Assembly: GCA_030447275.1 (NCBI GenBank)
Contig: JAUJPF010000024.1
Location: 1-58,201, forward strand
Direction: 5' to 3'
Length of the DNA: 58,201 nt
From: Solirubrobacteraceae bacterium
GTDB lineage: Bacteria > Actinomycetota > Thermoleophilia > Solirubrobacterales > Solirubrobacteraceae
Position 1 is the stretch's first letter, and every line of letters starts with the position of its first letter. Shown here one piece after another: positions 34,305 to 46,521 of this stretch. The notes under the pieces were generated by a model. The model had not been told where the DNA came from. It worked only from the letters and a program-made list of their open reading frames with translations, and ran no database searches. A program made the position numbers and the translations under genes.

Positions 34305-37004
34305 GCGTCAGGTGTGGGAGGTCCGTCGACGTCGTCGAGGTCGACCTCGTCGGGCTCCGTGTCGCCGGCCCCGCCGTCGAGCGACGACTCCGACGCCCGG
34401 GCGGCGTCCTCCGACAGCGAGGCGGACGGGTCGAGCGGCTGGTCGGCGCCGCCGATCGTCGGCCCGGCCTCGGCGTCGCCGCCGGTCGCGTCGAACGAGA
34501 TCGGGCCCTCCTCGGCCACGATCGCGCCGAGCGGCTCGTCGGTGTCGGCCTCGGACTCGACCACGAGCGCGACGGCCGACACGCGGTCGTCCTCGCCGCG
34601 GATGTTCATGACCTTCACGCCCTGCGCGGAGCGGCCGGTCTGGCGGATCCCGGCCACGCCGGTGCGCTGGACCATCCCCTCGGCGGAGATGAGGACGAGC
34701 GACTCGTGCGGGCGCACGACGAGGGCGGCGGCGAGCCCGCCGCGCTTCTCGCTGAAGCGGATCGTCTGCACGCCCTTGGCCCCGCGCGACGTCAGCCGGT
34801 ACTCGGAGACCGGCGTGCGCTTGCCGAAGCCGCCGACGGTCACCACGAGCACCTCCTGCTCGTCGCGCGCGACGTCCATCGCCAGCACCGCGTTGTCCTT
34901 GCCGCTGATGTTCATCCCGCGCACGCCGGAGGTGTCGCGCCCCATCGAGCGGACGTCGTCCTCGTGGAAGCGGACGGCGAGTCCCTCCTTGGAGATCATG
35001 AGGATCTCGTCGTCGCCGCTCGTGCGCCGGACGGCGACCAGCTCGTCGTCGTCGCGGATCTTGATGGCGATGATGCCGTCGGCCTTGATCGGCGTGTTGT
35101 AGGCGAGGAACTCGGTCTTCTTGACGACGCCGAGCTTCGTTCCGAACACGAGGAACTGGCCCTCGGTGAAGTCGCGCGTCGAGAGCACGGACTGGATCCG
35201 CTCGCCCTCGCGCAGCGGCAGCACGTTGACGAGCGCGCGCCCGCGGGCCGTGCGGCCCATCTCGGGCAGCTCGTAGACCTTCGAGCGGTAGACCTTCCCC
35301 CGGTTCGAGAAGAACAGGAGGTAGTCGTGGGTCGAGCACACGAAGAGGTGCTCGATGTAGTCGCCCTCCTTGAGGTCCATCCCGGTCACGCCGACGCCGC
35401 CGCGGTGCTGCTGGCGGTAGGTCGCGAGCGGCAGCGTCTTGATGTAGCCGCTCTTCGTGATCGTCACGACCATCTGCTGGTCGCGGATGAGATCCTCGAT
35501 GTCGATCTCGTCCTCGGACGGCGCGATCTGCGTGCGCCGCTCGTTGCCGAACCGGTCGGAGATCTCGCGCAGCTCGGTCTTGATGAGGTCGAGGACCTTC
35601 TGCTCGTCGCCGAGCAGCGTGCGCAGCTCGCCGATCCGCTCCATCTTGTCGGCGTGCTCGGCGCGGATCTTGTCGGCCTCGAGCGCGGTCAGCGAGGACA
35701 GCCGCAGGTCGAGGATCGCCGACGCCTGGATGACGGTCAGCTCGAAGCGCTCGACGAGCTGCGTGCGCGCGCTCTCGCGGTCGTTCGACGCGCGGATGAC
35801 GGAGATGACCTCGTCGAGGTTGTCCAGCGCGATGAGCTGGCCCTCGAGGATGTGGACCTCGCGCTCGAGCCGCGCCAGCTCGTACTTCGAGCGGCGCACG
35901 ACGACGTCGCGCTGGTGGTCGACGTAGTGATGGATGATCGCGCGCAGCGAGAGCGTCTTGGGGACGCCGTCGACGAGCGCGACCGCGTTCACGCCGAACG
36001 TCGTCTGCATCGGCGTGTGCTTGTAGAGCTGGTTGAGCACGATGCGCGGGTCGGCGTCGCGCTTGAGCTCGATGACGACGCGCATGCCGCGCTTGTCGGT
36101 GTGGTCCTCGATGTTCGCGATGCCGGCGATCTTCTTGTCGATCACGAGCTGCGCGATCTTCGTGATGAGGCCGCCCTCGCCGCCCTTCTTCACCATGAAG
36201 GGCAGCTCGGTGACGATGATCGCCTCCTTGCCCCGCCCGATGTCCTCGGTGTGGGCCTTCGCGCGGACGCGGACGCGGCCGCGGCCGTCGCGGTAGGCGT
36301 CGGCGATGCCGCTGCGGCCGAGGATGATCCCGCCCGTCGGGAAGTCCGGCGCGAGCACGTGGTCGCGCATCAGCTCGTCGGTGGTGATCTGCGGGTTGTC
36401 GATGTAGGCGATGACCCCGGAGATCACCTCGCGCAGGTTGTGCGGCGGGATGTTCGTGGCCATGCCGACGGCGATGCCGGACGAGCCGTTGACGAGCAGG
36501 TTGGGGTAGCGCGAGGGGAGGACGAGCGGCTCGCGCTTCGAGCCGTCGTAGTTCGGCCCGAAGTCGACCGTGTCCATGTCGAGGTCGCGCAGCATCTCCT
36601 GCGCGATCCGCGTCATGCGGGCCTCGGTGTACCGCATGGCCGCGGCGGGGTCGTCGTCGATCGAGCCGAAGTTGCCCTGGCCGTCGACGAGCAGCTCGCG
36701 CATGGAGAAGTCCTGCGCCATGCGGACCAACGTGTCGTAGATGGCCGAGTCGCCGTGCGGGTGGTAGTTGCCCATCACCTCGCCGACGATGCGGGCGCAC
36801 TTCACGTACGGCCGCGTCGGCCCGAGCCCGTTCTCGTTCATCGCGTAGAGGACGCGGCGGTGCACGGGCTTCAGGCCGTCGCGCACGTCGGGCAGCGCGC
36901 GGCCGACGATGACGGACATCGCGTAGTCGAGGTACGCCGAGCGCATCTCGTCCTCGAGCGCGCGGCTCGATGTTGCCGCCGCCGATGACGTCCGTGGATG
37001 ACAT
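34301..37004 (-). CDS. gyrA: DNA gyrase subunit A; one-base frameshift near the start
   Basis: GyrA is about 900 residues here. The breakage domain has [20 protein letters not shown], the quinolone region [20 protein letters not shown] (serine and aspartate as in sensitive enzymes) and the catalytic Tyr in ARMTRI-type context; six C-terminal beta-propeller repeats include the GyrA box (AQGVKVMN preceded by GRS). The true start is ATG 37004 ([15 protein letters not shown]) with GGAGGA upstream, but one base is missing in the CG run near 36961, which separates these 15 residues from ALEDEMRS. It follows gyrB by 14 bases. Confidence 0.95.
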
Positions 37005-37018
37005 CCGGTTCCTCCTCC

Positions 37019-39448
<2,430 letters not shown>

Positions 39449-39461
39449 CTAGACGCACGAA

Positions 39462-39490
39462 CGCCCCGAGCCGCGTACTGGCCCGGGGCG
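39462..39490 (-). promoter_or_regulatory. hairpin in the gyrB upstream region
   Basis: A stem of ten base pairs with one mismatch (CGCCCCG-A-GCC with GGC-C-CGGGGCG, seven-base loop) ends 23 bases before the gyrB start codon. It may terminate dciA transcription or sit in the gyrB leader as an attenuator. The gap 39440-39620 has no other feature I can support. Confidence 0.45.
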
Positions 39491-39620
39491 ACTGAACGCT
39501 CCGCTCCTCCATGGGGGCGAAGGCGATTCCTGTAGACAGAAGAATACCACACGACTGCAGTCAGACCCGCGCGCGCGCGTGCGCGAAAGTGCTGCAAAAG
39601 CGCAACAAATTCGTCGCCGA

Positions 39621-39987
39621 TCAGCGCGCTCGGCGGCGGGGCGCGGCCGTGCAGCGCAGCTCGGTCACGCGCGGCGCCCCGAGCGCCTCGTTGAGCCGGG
39701 CGACGAGGTCGGGTGCGAGCAGCGTCAGCTCCTGCGCCCAGACCGCCGAGCGGCAGGCGATCGTGACGACGCCGGCGCGCTCGGAGACCGGCTCGGCCTC
39801 GGCCGCGACGACCGCGCCGGCGACCTCGGGCCACGCGCGCTGGACCGCCGAGAGTGGCGTCAGCGGCTCGAGCCGCGAGGCGAGGTCCTCGACCGCGGCG
39901 GCCAGCGGCACCGGCGCGCGGCGGCGCGGGGACGGGGGTCGCGCGGGGCGGCCCGACCGCCGGGGTGCGGTCCTCCGCCCGCGTCAC
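39621..39987 (-). CDS. dciA: DciA-like (DUF721) helicase-loading protein
   Basis: The DUF721 domain is clear: LAAAVEDLASRLEPLTPLSA, VQRAWPEVAGAVVAAEAEPV, and VTIACRSAVWAQELTLLAPD. DciA loads or assists the replicative helicase where DnaC is absent and in actinobacteria lies between recF and gyrB, as here. A continuous frame begins at GTG 39911, but a GTG at 39987 overlapping the recF stop codon (reading VTRAEDRTPAVGPPRA) is a better start if one base is corrected in between. That makes a protein of about 120 residues. Confidence 0.82.
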
Positions 39988-41142
39988 GCCGCCGCCGCTT
40001 CCTGGAGCACGGCGCCGTCGCGGACCGCGATCCTCGTCACGCCCGCCCCGGTCGCGCCCGGCACGTGGGCGAGGTCGGTCGTCGTGATGAGCGCCTGGCC
40101 GGGTCCTGCGGACGACGAGTCCGGAGAATCCCCGCTTCGCGGTCCGGCGGTGACCCGCTCGAGCAGCCGCTCGCGCCGCGCGGCGTCGAGCTCGCTCATC
40201 ACGTCGTCGAGCAGGAGGAGGGGCGGGCCGCCGCGGGCGGCGCCGAGCGCCTCGCGCTCGGCGATGAGCAGGGCCAGGAGCGCCAGGCGCTGCTCGCCCT
40301 GCGACCCGTAGGCGCGCAGCTCGCGGTCGTCGCGCAGCAGCGCGAGGTCGTCCCGGTGCGGGCCGCGCCCGGTGAAGCCGCGCTCGAGGTCGGCGTCGAC
40401 AGCCGGCTCGGCCAGCTCCTCCGCGAGCTCGTCGGCGGTGGCCGCGCGGGCGCGCGGGCGCTCCTCGAGCCGTGCGGCGCCGGTGAGGCCGAGCTCCGCC
40501 GCCGCGACGGTGAAGGGCTCGACGAGCGACGCCACCGCGGCGCTGCGGTCGGCGCGCAGCGCGATCCCGTGGCGCGCGACCTCGCGGTCCCACGCCCCGA
40601 GCGACTCGCGCGACGCCAGCCCGCGCCGGACGCGCGACAGCAGCGCGTTGCGCTGCGCGAGCGCCTGGGAGTACGCACGCCGCGTGGCCACGCGCGCCGG
40701 CCACAGCGCCGCGACGACCTGGTCGAGGTGCGAGCGGCGCGCGCCGGCGGACCCTTGACCAGCTCGAGCCGGTCGGGGAGGAAGACGCTCACCAGCGGCC
40801 GCGCCGCGACGTCGGTCAGCCGCTCGACGGGCGCGCCGTCGACGCGGAACCGCTTGGCCTCGCCGGGCTGGAACCCGACCGCCAGCTCGTGCGCGCCGTC
40901 GCGGTCGCGCGTGGCGACCTCGACGCGCGCGGCCTGCGCGCCGAAGGCGACGACCTCGCGCTCGTTCCCGTCCGGCACGACCGCCCGGTGAGCCCGAAGT
41001 AGAGCGCCTCGAGGAGGTTCGTCTTGCCGGCGCCGTTCGGTCCGTGGACGACCGTCAGCCCCGGGCCCAGCCGGATCTCGGCGGCGGCGTAGCTCCGCCA
41101 GCCCTTGACGCGCAGCGCCTCGACGACCGGCGCATCCGGCAC
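39984..41142 (-). CDS. recF: DNA repair/replication protein RecF; two frameshifts
   Basis: The N-terminus from 41142 has the Walker A motif HGPNGAGKTNLLEALYFGLT and GRSCRTG; near 40968 one G is missing in a GGG run, after which NEREVVAFGAQAARVEVATR continues. A second shift in the GCGCGCG run near 40746 separates VSVFLPDRLELVKGPPAR from the C-terminal two thirds, which include GRGPHRDDLALL, YGSQGEQRLALLALLIAE and LLLLDDVMSELD. Corrected length is about 385 residues. RecF helps load RecA at gaps. Confidence 0.92.
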
Positions 41143-41157
41143 GGCCGCTCGAGCCCC

Positions 41158-42263
41158 CTACACGTTCAGCCGGATCGGCATGATGAGGTACAGGAACCCG
41201 CTGTCGTCCCCGGCCTCGATCAGTCCCGGCCGCAGCGGGCTGATGAGCTTCAGCAGCAGGTCGTCCGCGTCGACCGACTCGAGCCCGTCGCGGAGGAACT
41301 CCGGGTTGAAGCCGATCTCGAACGGTTCGCCGGCGAACGGCACCGGCATCGTCTCGCGCGCCTCGCCGACGTCCGGGGTCTGGGCCGACACCCGCAAGCT
41401 CGGCGAAGCTCAGCCGCAGCGGCGCGTTCTTCTGCGCGAGCAGCGAGATGCGGCGCACGACCTCCGTCAGCTCGCCCGTCGCGAGGCGCAGCTCGTGGTC
41501 GTAGGTTTCCGGCAGCAGCTGGCGGTAGTTCGGGAACTGACCTTCGATGAGACGCGAGGTGAGGACCATGCCGCCGACGTCGAAGACGATCTGGTTGGCG
41601 CGCCGCGCGGCCGCGCAGCGTCTCCGAGCCGGACTGCTGCGCGATGCGCGCGAGCTCCTGCAGGGCGCGCGCCGGCACGTTCGCCTCGAAGGCGCCGTCG
41701 AGGGCGGCGTCGAGCACCGTCTCCTTCACCGACAGGCGGTAGGAGTCGGTCGCGACCATCCGCAGCTCCTGCCCCGACGCCGAGACGAGGATGCCGGTGA
41801 GGATCGGCCGCGTCTCGTCGCGCGAGGCCGACCGGGCGACCTTGCCGATCGTCTGGACGAACGCCTCCGCCGGCACGGTGACGACGGCGTCGCCGCCGGC
41901 GTCGGGGAACGGCGGGAAGTCCTCGCCGCGCAGCGTCCGGATGTGGAAGGTGGCGGAGCCCGACATGATCTCGACGTCCTGCTGCGCGGCGCGCAGCTCG
42001 ATCGTCACGGTGTCGGACGGCAGCGACCGCGCCACGTCGAGGGTCAGGCGGGCGGGGAGGACGGCGGTGCCGGGGCGCTCGACCTCGGCCTGGAGGGGAA
42101 CGCGGAGCCCGACCTCCATGTCGGTCGCGCGCAGCTCGACCTTGCCGTCCTCGGCCACGACCTGGACGCCGGAGAGCGCCTGGACGGCGCTGCGGGTGGA
42201 GGCGACGCGCGAGACGGTCTGCAGCTGAGCGAGCAGCTCGTGTGCCGAAGCCTGCAGCTTCAC
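41158..42263 (-). CDS. dnaN: DNA polymerase III beta clamp DnaN; two frameshifts
   Basis: The start is GTG 42263 (VKLQASAHELLAQLQTVSRV). Intact sequence runs through MSGSATFHIRTLRGEDFPPF and MVATDSYRLSVKET. A shift near 41610 leads into NQIVFDVGGMVLTSRLIEGQ and FPNYRQLLP, and another near 41405 (apparently an AG lost from GAGAGC) leads into LRVSAQTPDVGEARETMPV. The protein ends SGFLYLIMPIRLNV, the usual C-terminal clamp motif for binding polymerase. Corrected length is about 369 residues. Confidence 0.93.
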
Positions 42264-42301
42264 GATGGATACCTCAGAGAGATGGAAGGAGTCATAGGGG
42301 C

Positions 42302-42310
42302 TGTGGATGT
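42302..42310 (-). promoter_or_regulatory. weak DnaA-box-like site in the dnaA-dnaN gap
   Basis: The minus strand reads ACATCCACA, seven of nine bases of TTATCCACA. The gap 42264-42379 is only 116 bases and I find no cluster of boxes in it. Confidence 0.3.
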
Positions 42311-42379
42311 GTGCACGGCGGCCGGAAAGGCCGGAGATGCGGGGTCGGGCGCGCACATGGAGGTCCTGTGCGCAGTGTG

Positions 42380-43839
42380 TCAGTCGAGCTGGTCGGCACG
42401 AAGGCTGGCGATGACGGTGTGGGCGGCGTCGTAGGCGTCTGAGTCGGAGGCCAGGCGCTGCTCGATGCGCTTGACGGCGTGGAGGACGGTGGTGTGGTTG
42501 CGCCCTCCGAAGGCGCTGCCGATCGCCGGGAGGCTCGCCTGGGTGTGCGCGCGGGAGAGGTACATGGCGAGTTGCCGCGGCCACGAGACGCGAACGCGCG
42601 GCTTCCGCAGAGCAGCTCGTCGCGCGTCACCGAGAAGTGGGCGCAGACCGACGTCCTGGATGCGGGCGATCGTCGGGGCCGGCACGGCGGGTGCCGGCGC
42701 TCCGGTGGTGCGGGTAGAGGCTCGCGAGGACCTCGTCGGCCAGCGCGGAGTTCGGCTCTCGTCCGGTCAGCGAGGCGTAGGCGACGACGCGGATCAGCCC
42801 GCCCTCGAGCGCGCGTACGCCGCCGATCATGCGCCCGGCGATGACGTCGAGCACGTCGCCGTCGAGGATCGCGACGTCGTCGTGCTGCGCGCGCTTGCGG
42901 AGGATCGCGACGCGCATGGCGTGGGACGGCCCGCGATGTCGGTGACCAGGCCGGCCTCGAAGCGCTCGCGCAGGCGGTCCTCGAGTGCGGCGAGGTCGCG
43001 CGGTGGGCTGTCGGAGGTCAGCACGATCTGTGCGCCCGCGTCGTAGAGCGCGTTGAAGGTGTGGAAGAACTCCTCCTCGGTCTTCGCCTTGCGCTCGAGG
43101 AACTGGACGTCGTCGATGAGGAGGATGTCGTTGCTGCGGTAGGCGCCCTTGAAGCGCTCATCGGCGCGCGGTCTGGATGGCGGCGAGGAACTCGTTGGTG
43201 AAGCGCTCGGCGGTCGTGTAGCGCACGCTGATGCCCGGCTCGTACGCCGCGAGGTAGTTGGCGATCGAGTGGAGCAGGTGGGTCTTGCCGACGCCCGGCG
43301 GCCCGTAGATGAAGAGCGGGTTGTACGCGGTGCCGGGCAGCTCGGCGACGGCCAGCGCGGCGGCGTGGGCCAGGCGGTTGGCGTCGCCGATGACGAACTG
43401 GTCGAACGTGAGCTTCGGGTTGAGGTCGGGCCGGCCGTGCTCGTCGAGGCCGGTCGCGCCCCCGCTCGGCGCATCGTCGGACGCGGGGACGACCGCGACG
43501 GCCGCGTCGGGCCCGAGGACGACGGCTGCGCACGTCTGGAGCACGCGCGCGAAGCGGTCGGCGACCCAGCGCCGCCGGTCGTCCGGCGCCTCGAGGACCA
43601 GCGTCGTCGCCGTCGAGCTCGCGCAGGCGAGCGGGGCGAGCCACAGGTCGAACGCCGCCGGGTCGACCGCGACGCAGCTCGGCCTGCACGCGTGACCACG
43701 TGTCGGCGGCGTCGTGCGTCAAGGCAGGCGTGCTCTCCTCCCGGGCAGGGGTGTCGGGCGGACGGCGATCCGATGGGGGGGCCGGGGCCCCGGAGGACGC
43801 GACGGTAGCACCGCTCAGGGCCCCCGCGGACGGGTTCAC
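42380..43839 (-). CDS. dnaA: chromosomal replication initiator DnaA; about six frameshifts
   Basis: GTG 43839 opens a Pro/Ala-rich domain I/II leader. Recognisable blocks in order are [31 protein letters not shown], the Walker [33 protein letters not shown] (Walker B), [13 protein letters not shown], the [15 protein letters not shown] part, [28 protein letters not shown] and the DNA-binding [15 protein letters not shown]. They lie in different frames, with shifts near 43676, 43160, 42932, 42695, 42640 and 42610. Each shift can be repaired by one or two bases. A dead dnaA is implausible, so sequence error is the simplest reading. Confidence 0.92.
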
Positions 43840-43933
43840 GCGCAAAACGCGAACGTTTCGTGACGGCCCTGAAAGGCGGGCCGGAGAGGGCGACGAACAG
43901 GCTGTGGACAACCTGTCGTCTATCCTCCGCGCG
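43840..43933. other. dnaA-rpmH gap with a strong DnaA box (candidate oriC part)
   Basis: The 94-base gap separates the diverging dnaA and rpmH genes. At 43903-43911 the minus strand reads TTGTCCACA, the preferred DnaA box of high-GC actinobacteria. I find no second perfect box and no AT-rich unwinding element, so this is at most part of an origin. Confidence 0.5.
43921..43926 (+). promoter_or_regulatory. -10 box of a probable leaderless rpmH promoter
   Basis: TATCCT ends seven bases before the rpmH ATG with no Shine-Dalgarno sequence between, so transcription probably starts at or next to the ATG. Confidence 0.5.
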
Positions 43934-44069
43934 ATGAAGCGGACCTACCAGCCCAAGAAGCGCAAGCGCGCCCGCACCCACGGCTTCCGTGCCCGGATGG
44001 CAGACCCGCGGCGGCCGCCTGACGCTCAAGCGGCGCCGCTCCAAGGGCCGCAAGCGCCTCACCGTCTGG
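43934..44069 (+). CDS. rpmH: ribosomal protein L34; one inserted base and a lost stop codon
   Basis: L34 is small and highly conserved: [20 protein letters not shown] then RM, and in the next frame [21 protein letters not shown]. An extra G near 44000 (ATGGCAGACC instead of ATGCAGACC) causes the shift. The codon after LTV at 44067 is TGG where a stop codon is expected, probably another sequence error. Corrected length is 44 residues. The rpmH-rnpA-yidD-yidC order is the standard origin operon. Confidence 0.93.
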
Positions 44070-44077
44070 GGGCCGCG

Positions 44078-44467
44078 GTGCGGCCCAAGCGGGGGCGACT
44101 CTCGCGCAGCGCCGAGTTCGAGCGCGTCTACCGGCACGGCCGCTCGCACGGCAACCGGCACCTCGTGCTCTACGCGTTCCCGCGCGGCGAGGGCCGAATC
44201 GCCGAGGACGAGCCCCGCATCGGGCTCTCCGTCTCGCGCAAGGTCGGCGGCGCGGTCGACCGCAACAAGGTCAAGCGGCTGCTGCGCGAGGCGTTCGCCG
44301 AGGAGGCGGCCCGGCTGCCGGCCGGCAACGACGTCGTCGTCGTCGCGCGCCCCGAGGCGCGCGCGAGCTGGCCGAGCGCGAGGGCCTGGCCGATCCGCAC
44401 GGCGCTCTCCGAGCTCGTCGACAAGGCGGCGCGGCGGGATCCGCTCGCGCAGGTCGTCCTCCGCGCC
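44078..44467 (+). CDS. rnpA: RNase P protein component; likely compensating indels
   Basis: GTG 44078 starts [20 protein letters not shown]. The family signature [20 protein letters not shown] followed by LREAF is intact. From about 44362 to 44400 the frame reads [10 protein letters not shown], while the neighbouring frame reads ELAEREGLA, which fits better, so two compensating indels are likely. The exact stop codon is unclear because the frame runs into yidD; the end given is approximate. Confidence 0.88.
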
Positions 44468-44674
44468 CATCCTCGTCTACCGGCGGCTGATCTCGCCGGC
44501 GCTGCCGAACCGCTGCAAGTACGAGCCGTCGTGCTCGGTGTACGCCGTCCAGGCGGTGCGAGGAGTACGGCATACTGCGCGGGCTGGCCCTGGCCGTCTG
44601 GCGGCCTGCTGCGCTGCAACCCGTGGTCGCACGGAGGCGATCCCGTCGAGGCGCAGCGCCTCTTCTCCCGGTGA
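44461..44674 (+). CDS. yidD: membrane protein insertion efficiency factor YidD; two inserted bases
   Basis: The diagnostic segment [20 protein letters not shown] followed by CSVYAVQAV is clear, then [20 protein letters not shown] and [15 protein letters not shown]. Extra bases near 44562 and 44604 shift the frame between these parts. YidD is a small (about 70-80 residue) amphipathic protein encoded between rnpA and yidC. The start codon cannot be fixed from this sequence, so the left end is approximate. Confidence 0.88.
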
Positions 44675-45576
44675 CCTTCTCCCCCATGACGCCGATCCTC
44701 GCCAACATCCTCCAGCCCCTGATCGACCTGTTCGAGGACGGTGCTCAAGTTCTTCCACGACTCCGTGGGCCTCGGCTGGGGTTCTCGATCGTCGCGCTGA
44801 CCGTGCTGATCCGCGCGCTGCTGCTGCCGCTGACCCTCAAGCAGGTCAAGTCGATGCGCGGCCTCCAGCAGATCGCCCTCAGATGAAGGAGCTCCAGGCG
44901 AAGTACAAGGACGATCGCCAGCGCCTGAACCAGGAGATGATGAAGCTCTACCAGGAGCACAAGGTGAACCCGTTCGCCTCGTGCCTGCCGCTCCTCGCGC
45001 AGCTGCCGGTCTTCATCGCGCTCTTCTACCTGCTGCGCGACGACCTGCGCAACGAGATCTGCGGCCAGAACCGAGCAGCCGTCCTGCGGCGAGACGGCGG
45101 ACTCGAGTTCTTCTTCATCCCCGACATGACGGACGCCGCGACCGGCGGCGTCCTGATCACGCTGCTCGTCCTCTACGTCGGGTCGCAGCTCGCCTCGAGC
45201 CTGCTGATGAGCGTGTCCGCCGACCCGAACCAGCGCTACATCTTCCTCGCGCTGCCGTTCATCTTCATCCCGTTCGTCATCAACTTCCCGGCGGGCCTGC
45301 TCGTCTACTGGATCACGACGAACCTCTGGACGATCGTGCAGCAGTTCATCGTGCGCAAGACCGTCGGCCCGGTGCGGCCGCCGGACCTCGGCGGCGGCAA
45401 GAAGGGCGGCGGCGACCGGCGGCAAGCCGAAGGACGGGCGCAAGGGCGGCGGCGAGCCGGCGGCCCTCGCCGAAGCAGGCGCCAAGGCCGCCGCGGGTGT
45501 CCGGTGGGGACGAAGCCCAGCGCGCCGCCGCCTCCGCCGTCGAAGCGCAAGAAGAAGCGACGGGAGGCGCCGCTGA
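44671..45576 (+). CDS. yidC: membrane insertase YidC/OxaA; several frameshifts
   Basis: It starts at GTG 44671 overlapping the yidD stop codon, or ATG 44686 (MTPILANILQPLIDLF). Corrected reading continues VLKFFHDSVGLGWGFSIVAL, TVLIRALLLPLTLKQVKSMR, MKELQAKYKDDRQRLNQEMM, ASCLPLLAQLPVFIALFYLL, and later FIPFVINFPAGLLVYWITTN. Shifts lie near 44740, 44784, 44880, 45070/45104 and in the Lys-rich tail near 45410 and 45560. This five-helix Gram-positive-type YidC inserts membrane proteins. The tail is basic, as expected for ribosome contact. Confidence 0.92.
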
Positions 45577-45582
45577 TGCCCG

Positions 45583-46046
45583 ATGGCCGAGCGCCGGCGC
45601 CGATGTCCTGCGAAGCTGCTCGAGCGCGTCGCCGACGCGCTCGACCTCGACGCCGACGTGTCGGTCGACGAGGACGACGAGCGGATCGTCGGCCGCCTCG
45701 AGGGCGACGATCTCGGGCCTTTTCATCGGCCGCCACGGCTCGACGATCGAGGCCGTGCAGCACCTCGCGCAGCGCGTCGTGGGCGAGGCGACGGCGGTGA
45801 CCGTCGACGGGTCGTCGTCGACGCCGCCGGCTACCGCGAGCGGCGTGCCGAGGTCCTGCAACGCCAGGCCGACGAGGCCGCGGACACCGCGCTGGAGTCG
45901 GGGCGCGCCGTGGCGCTTGGACGCGATGACGTCAAGCGAGCGCCGCGTCGTCCACGAGTACCTGCGCGACCGCGGCGACGTGGAGACGCACAGCGAGGGC
46001 GACGAGCCGCGTCGCCACCTCGTCGTCACGCCCGAAGTCCGCGTAG
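45583..46046 (+). CDS. jag: Jag/KhpB RNA-binding protein (KH-R3H); frameshifts
   Basis: ATG 45583 opens AERRRRCPAKLLERVADALD, then VSVDEDDERIVGRLEGDDLG. A shift near 45712 leads into LFIGRHGSTIEAVQHLAQRV (KH domain, GRHGS as the GxxG loop); another near 45812 gives VVVDAAGYRERRAEVLQRQA; a third near 45916 gives the R3H part AMTSSERRVVHEYLRDRGDV and HLVVTP. A final shift is needed to reach the TAG near 46044. Corrected length is about 155 residues. The gene normally follows yidC. Confidence 0.88.
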
Positions 46047-46060
46047 CCGCGCTTCTGCTG

Positions 46061-46108
46061 GTGAAACAACGCGGGCGCCGGTTTCACGTGTTTCACCCCG
46101 GTGAAACA
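46061..46108. promoter_or_regulatory. parS-like half-site cluster
   Basis: Four copies of the parS half-site occur within 48 bases: GTGAAACA (46061), GTTTCAC (46081), TGTTTCAC (46089) and GTGAAACA (46101). The last two form an inverted pair with a four-base spacer; the canonical site TGTTTCACGTGAAACA has none. GTTTCACGTG at 46081-46090 matches the centre of parS. parA and parB follow within 2 kb. Confidence 0.55.
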
Positions 46109-46521
46109 GCCGGACCGTTCTCTACGGTCGCGGTCTCAGGCTGTCGCCGTTCGAGCAGGGGGTCGTCGCCGGACTGCTGATCGGGCAGGCCTCGTTCGGC
46201 GGCGACGGCAAGCAGCCGCAGATCACGCTCCGCATGCACACGCGCCACGAGGCGCTGTTCCGGTGGCTGATGGCGCGCTTCCCGCGGACGCGCCTCTACG
46301 GCCTGTACCACCACGGTGACCGTTCGTACTTCCAGTGGATGGCCCGCGGCCAGGCGCTGGTCGAGGACGTGCTGCCGGTCCTCGACGCGGCGATCACGCC
46401 CCGAGATCGACGGCCCGGCCGCCGCGCGGCTTGCCGCGATGCGCGAGCGCTACGCGGACTACATCGCCCGCGCGGAGCGCCGCGCGCGCTGGCCGCCGGT
46501 GCCGGCGACGACCCGGCGTGA
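46101..46521 (+). CDS. LAGLIDADG-like endonuclease-fold protein; frameshifts
   Basis: The protein, about 140 residues when corrected, starts at GTG 46101 (VKQPDRSLRSRS). After a shift near 46142 it reads RLSPFEQGVVAGLLIGQASF then GGDGKQPQITLRMHTRHEAL and YGLYHHGDRSYFQWMARGQA. 'AGLLIGQASF' aligns with the LAGLIDGDGSF motif but the acidic catalytic residue is replaced, so it may be a domesticated, inactive relative. A C is inserted near 46402. The TGA at 46519 overlaps the rsmG start. Confidence 0.65.

Noticed and set aside
34169..36988. 939-codon rightward open frame opposite gyrA
   Set aside because: It is a shadow of gyrA; its Val/Asp/Leu/His-rich composition mirrors the complement of the real codons and shows no domain.
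43989..45800. 603-codon frame that looks like an L34-YidD-YidC-Jag fusion
   Set aside because: It joins fragments of four separate genes only because of indels and a lost stop codon in rpmH; the intervening parts are Arg/Ser-rich nonsense.
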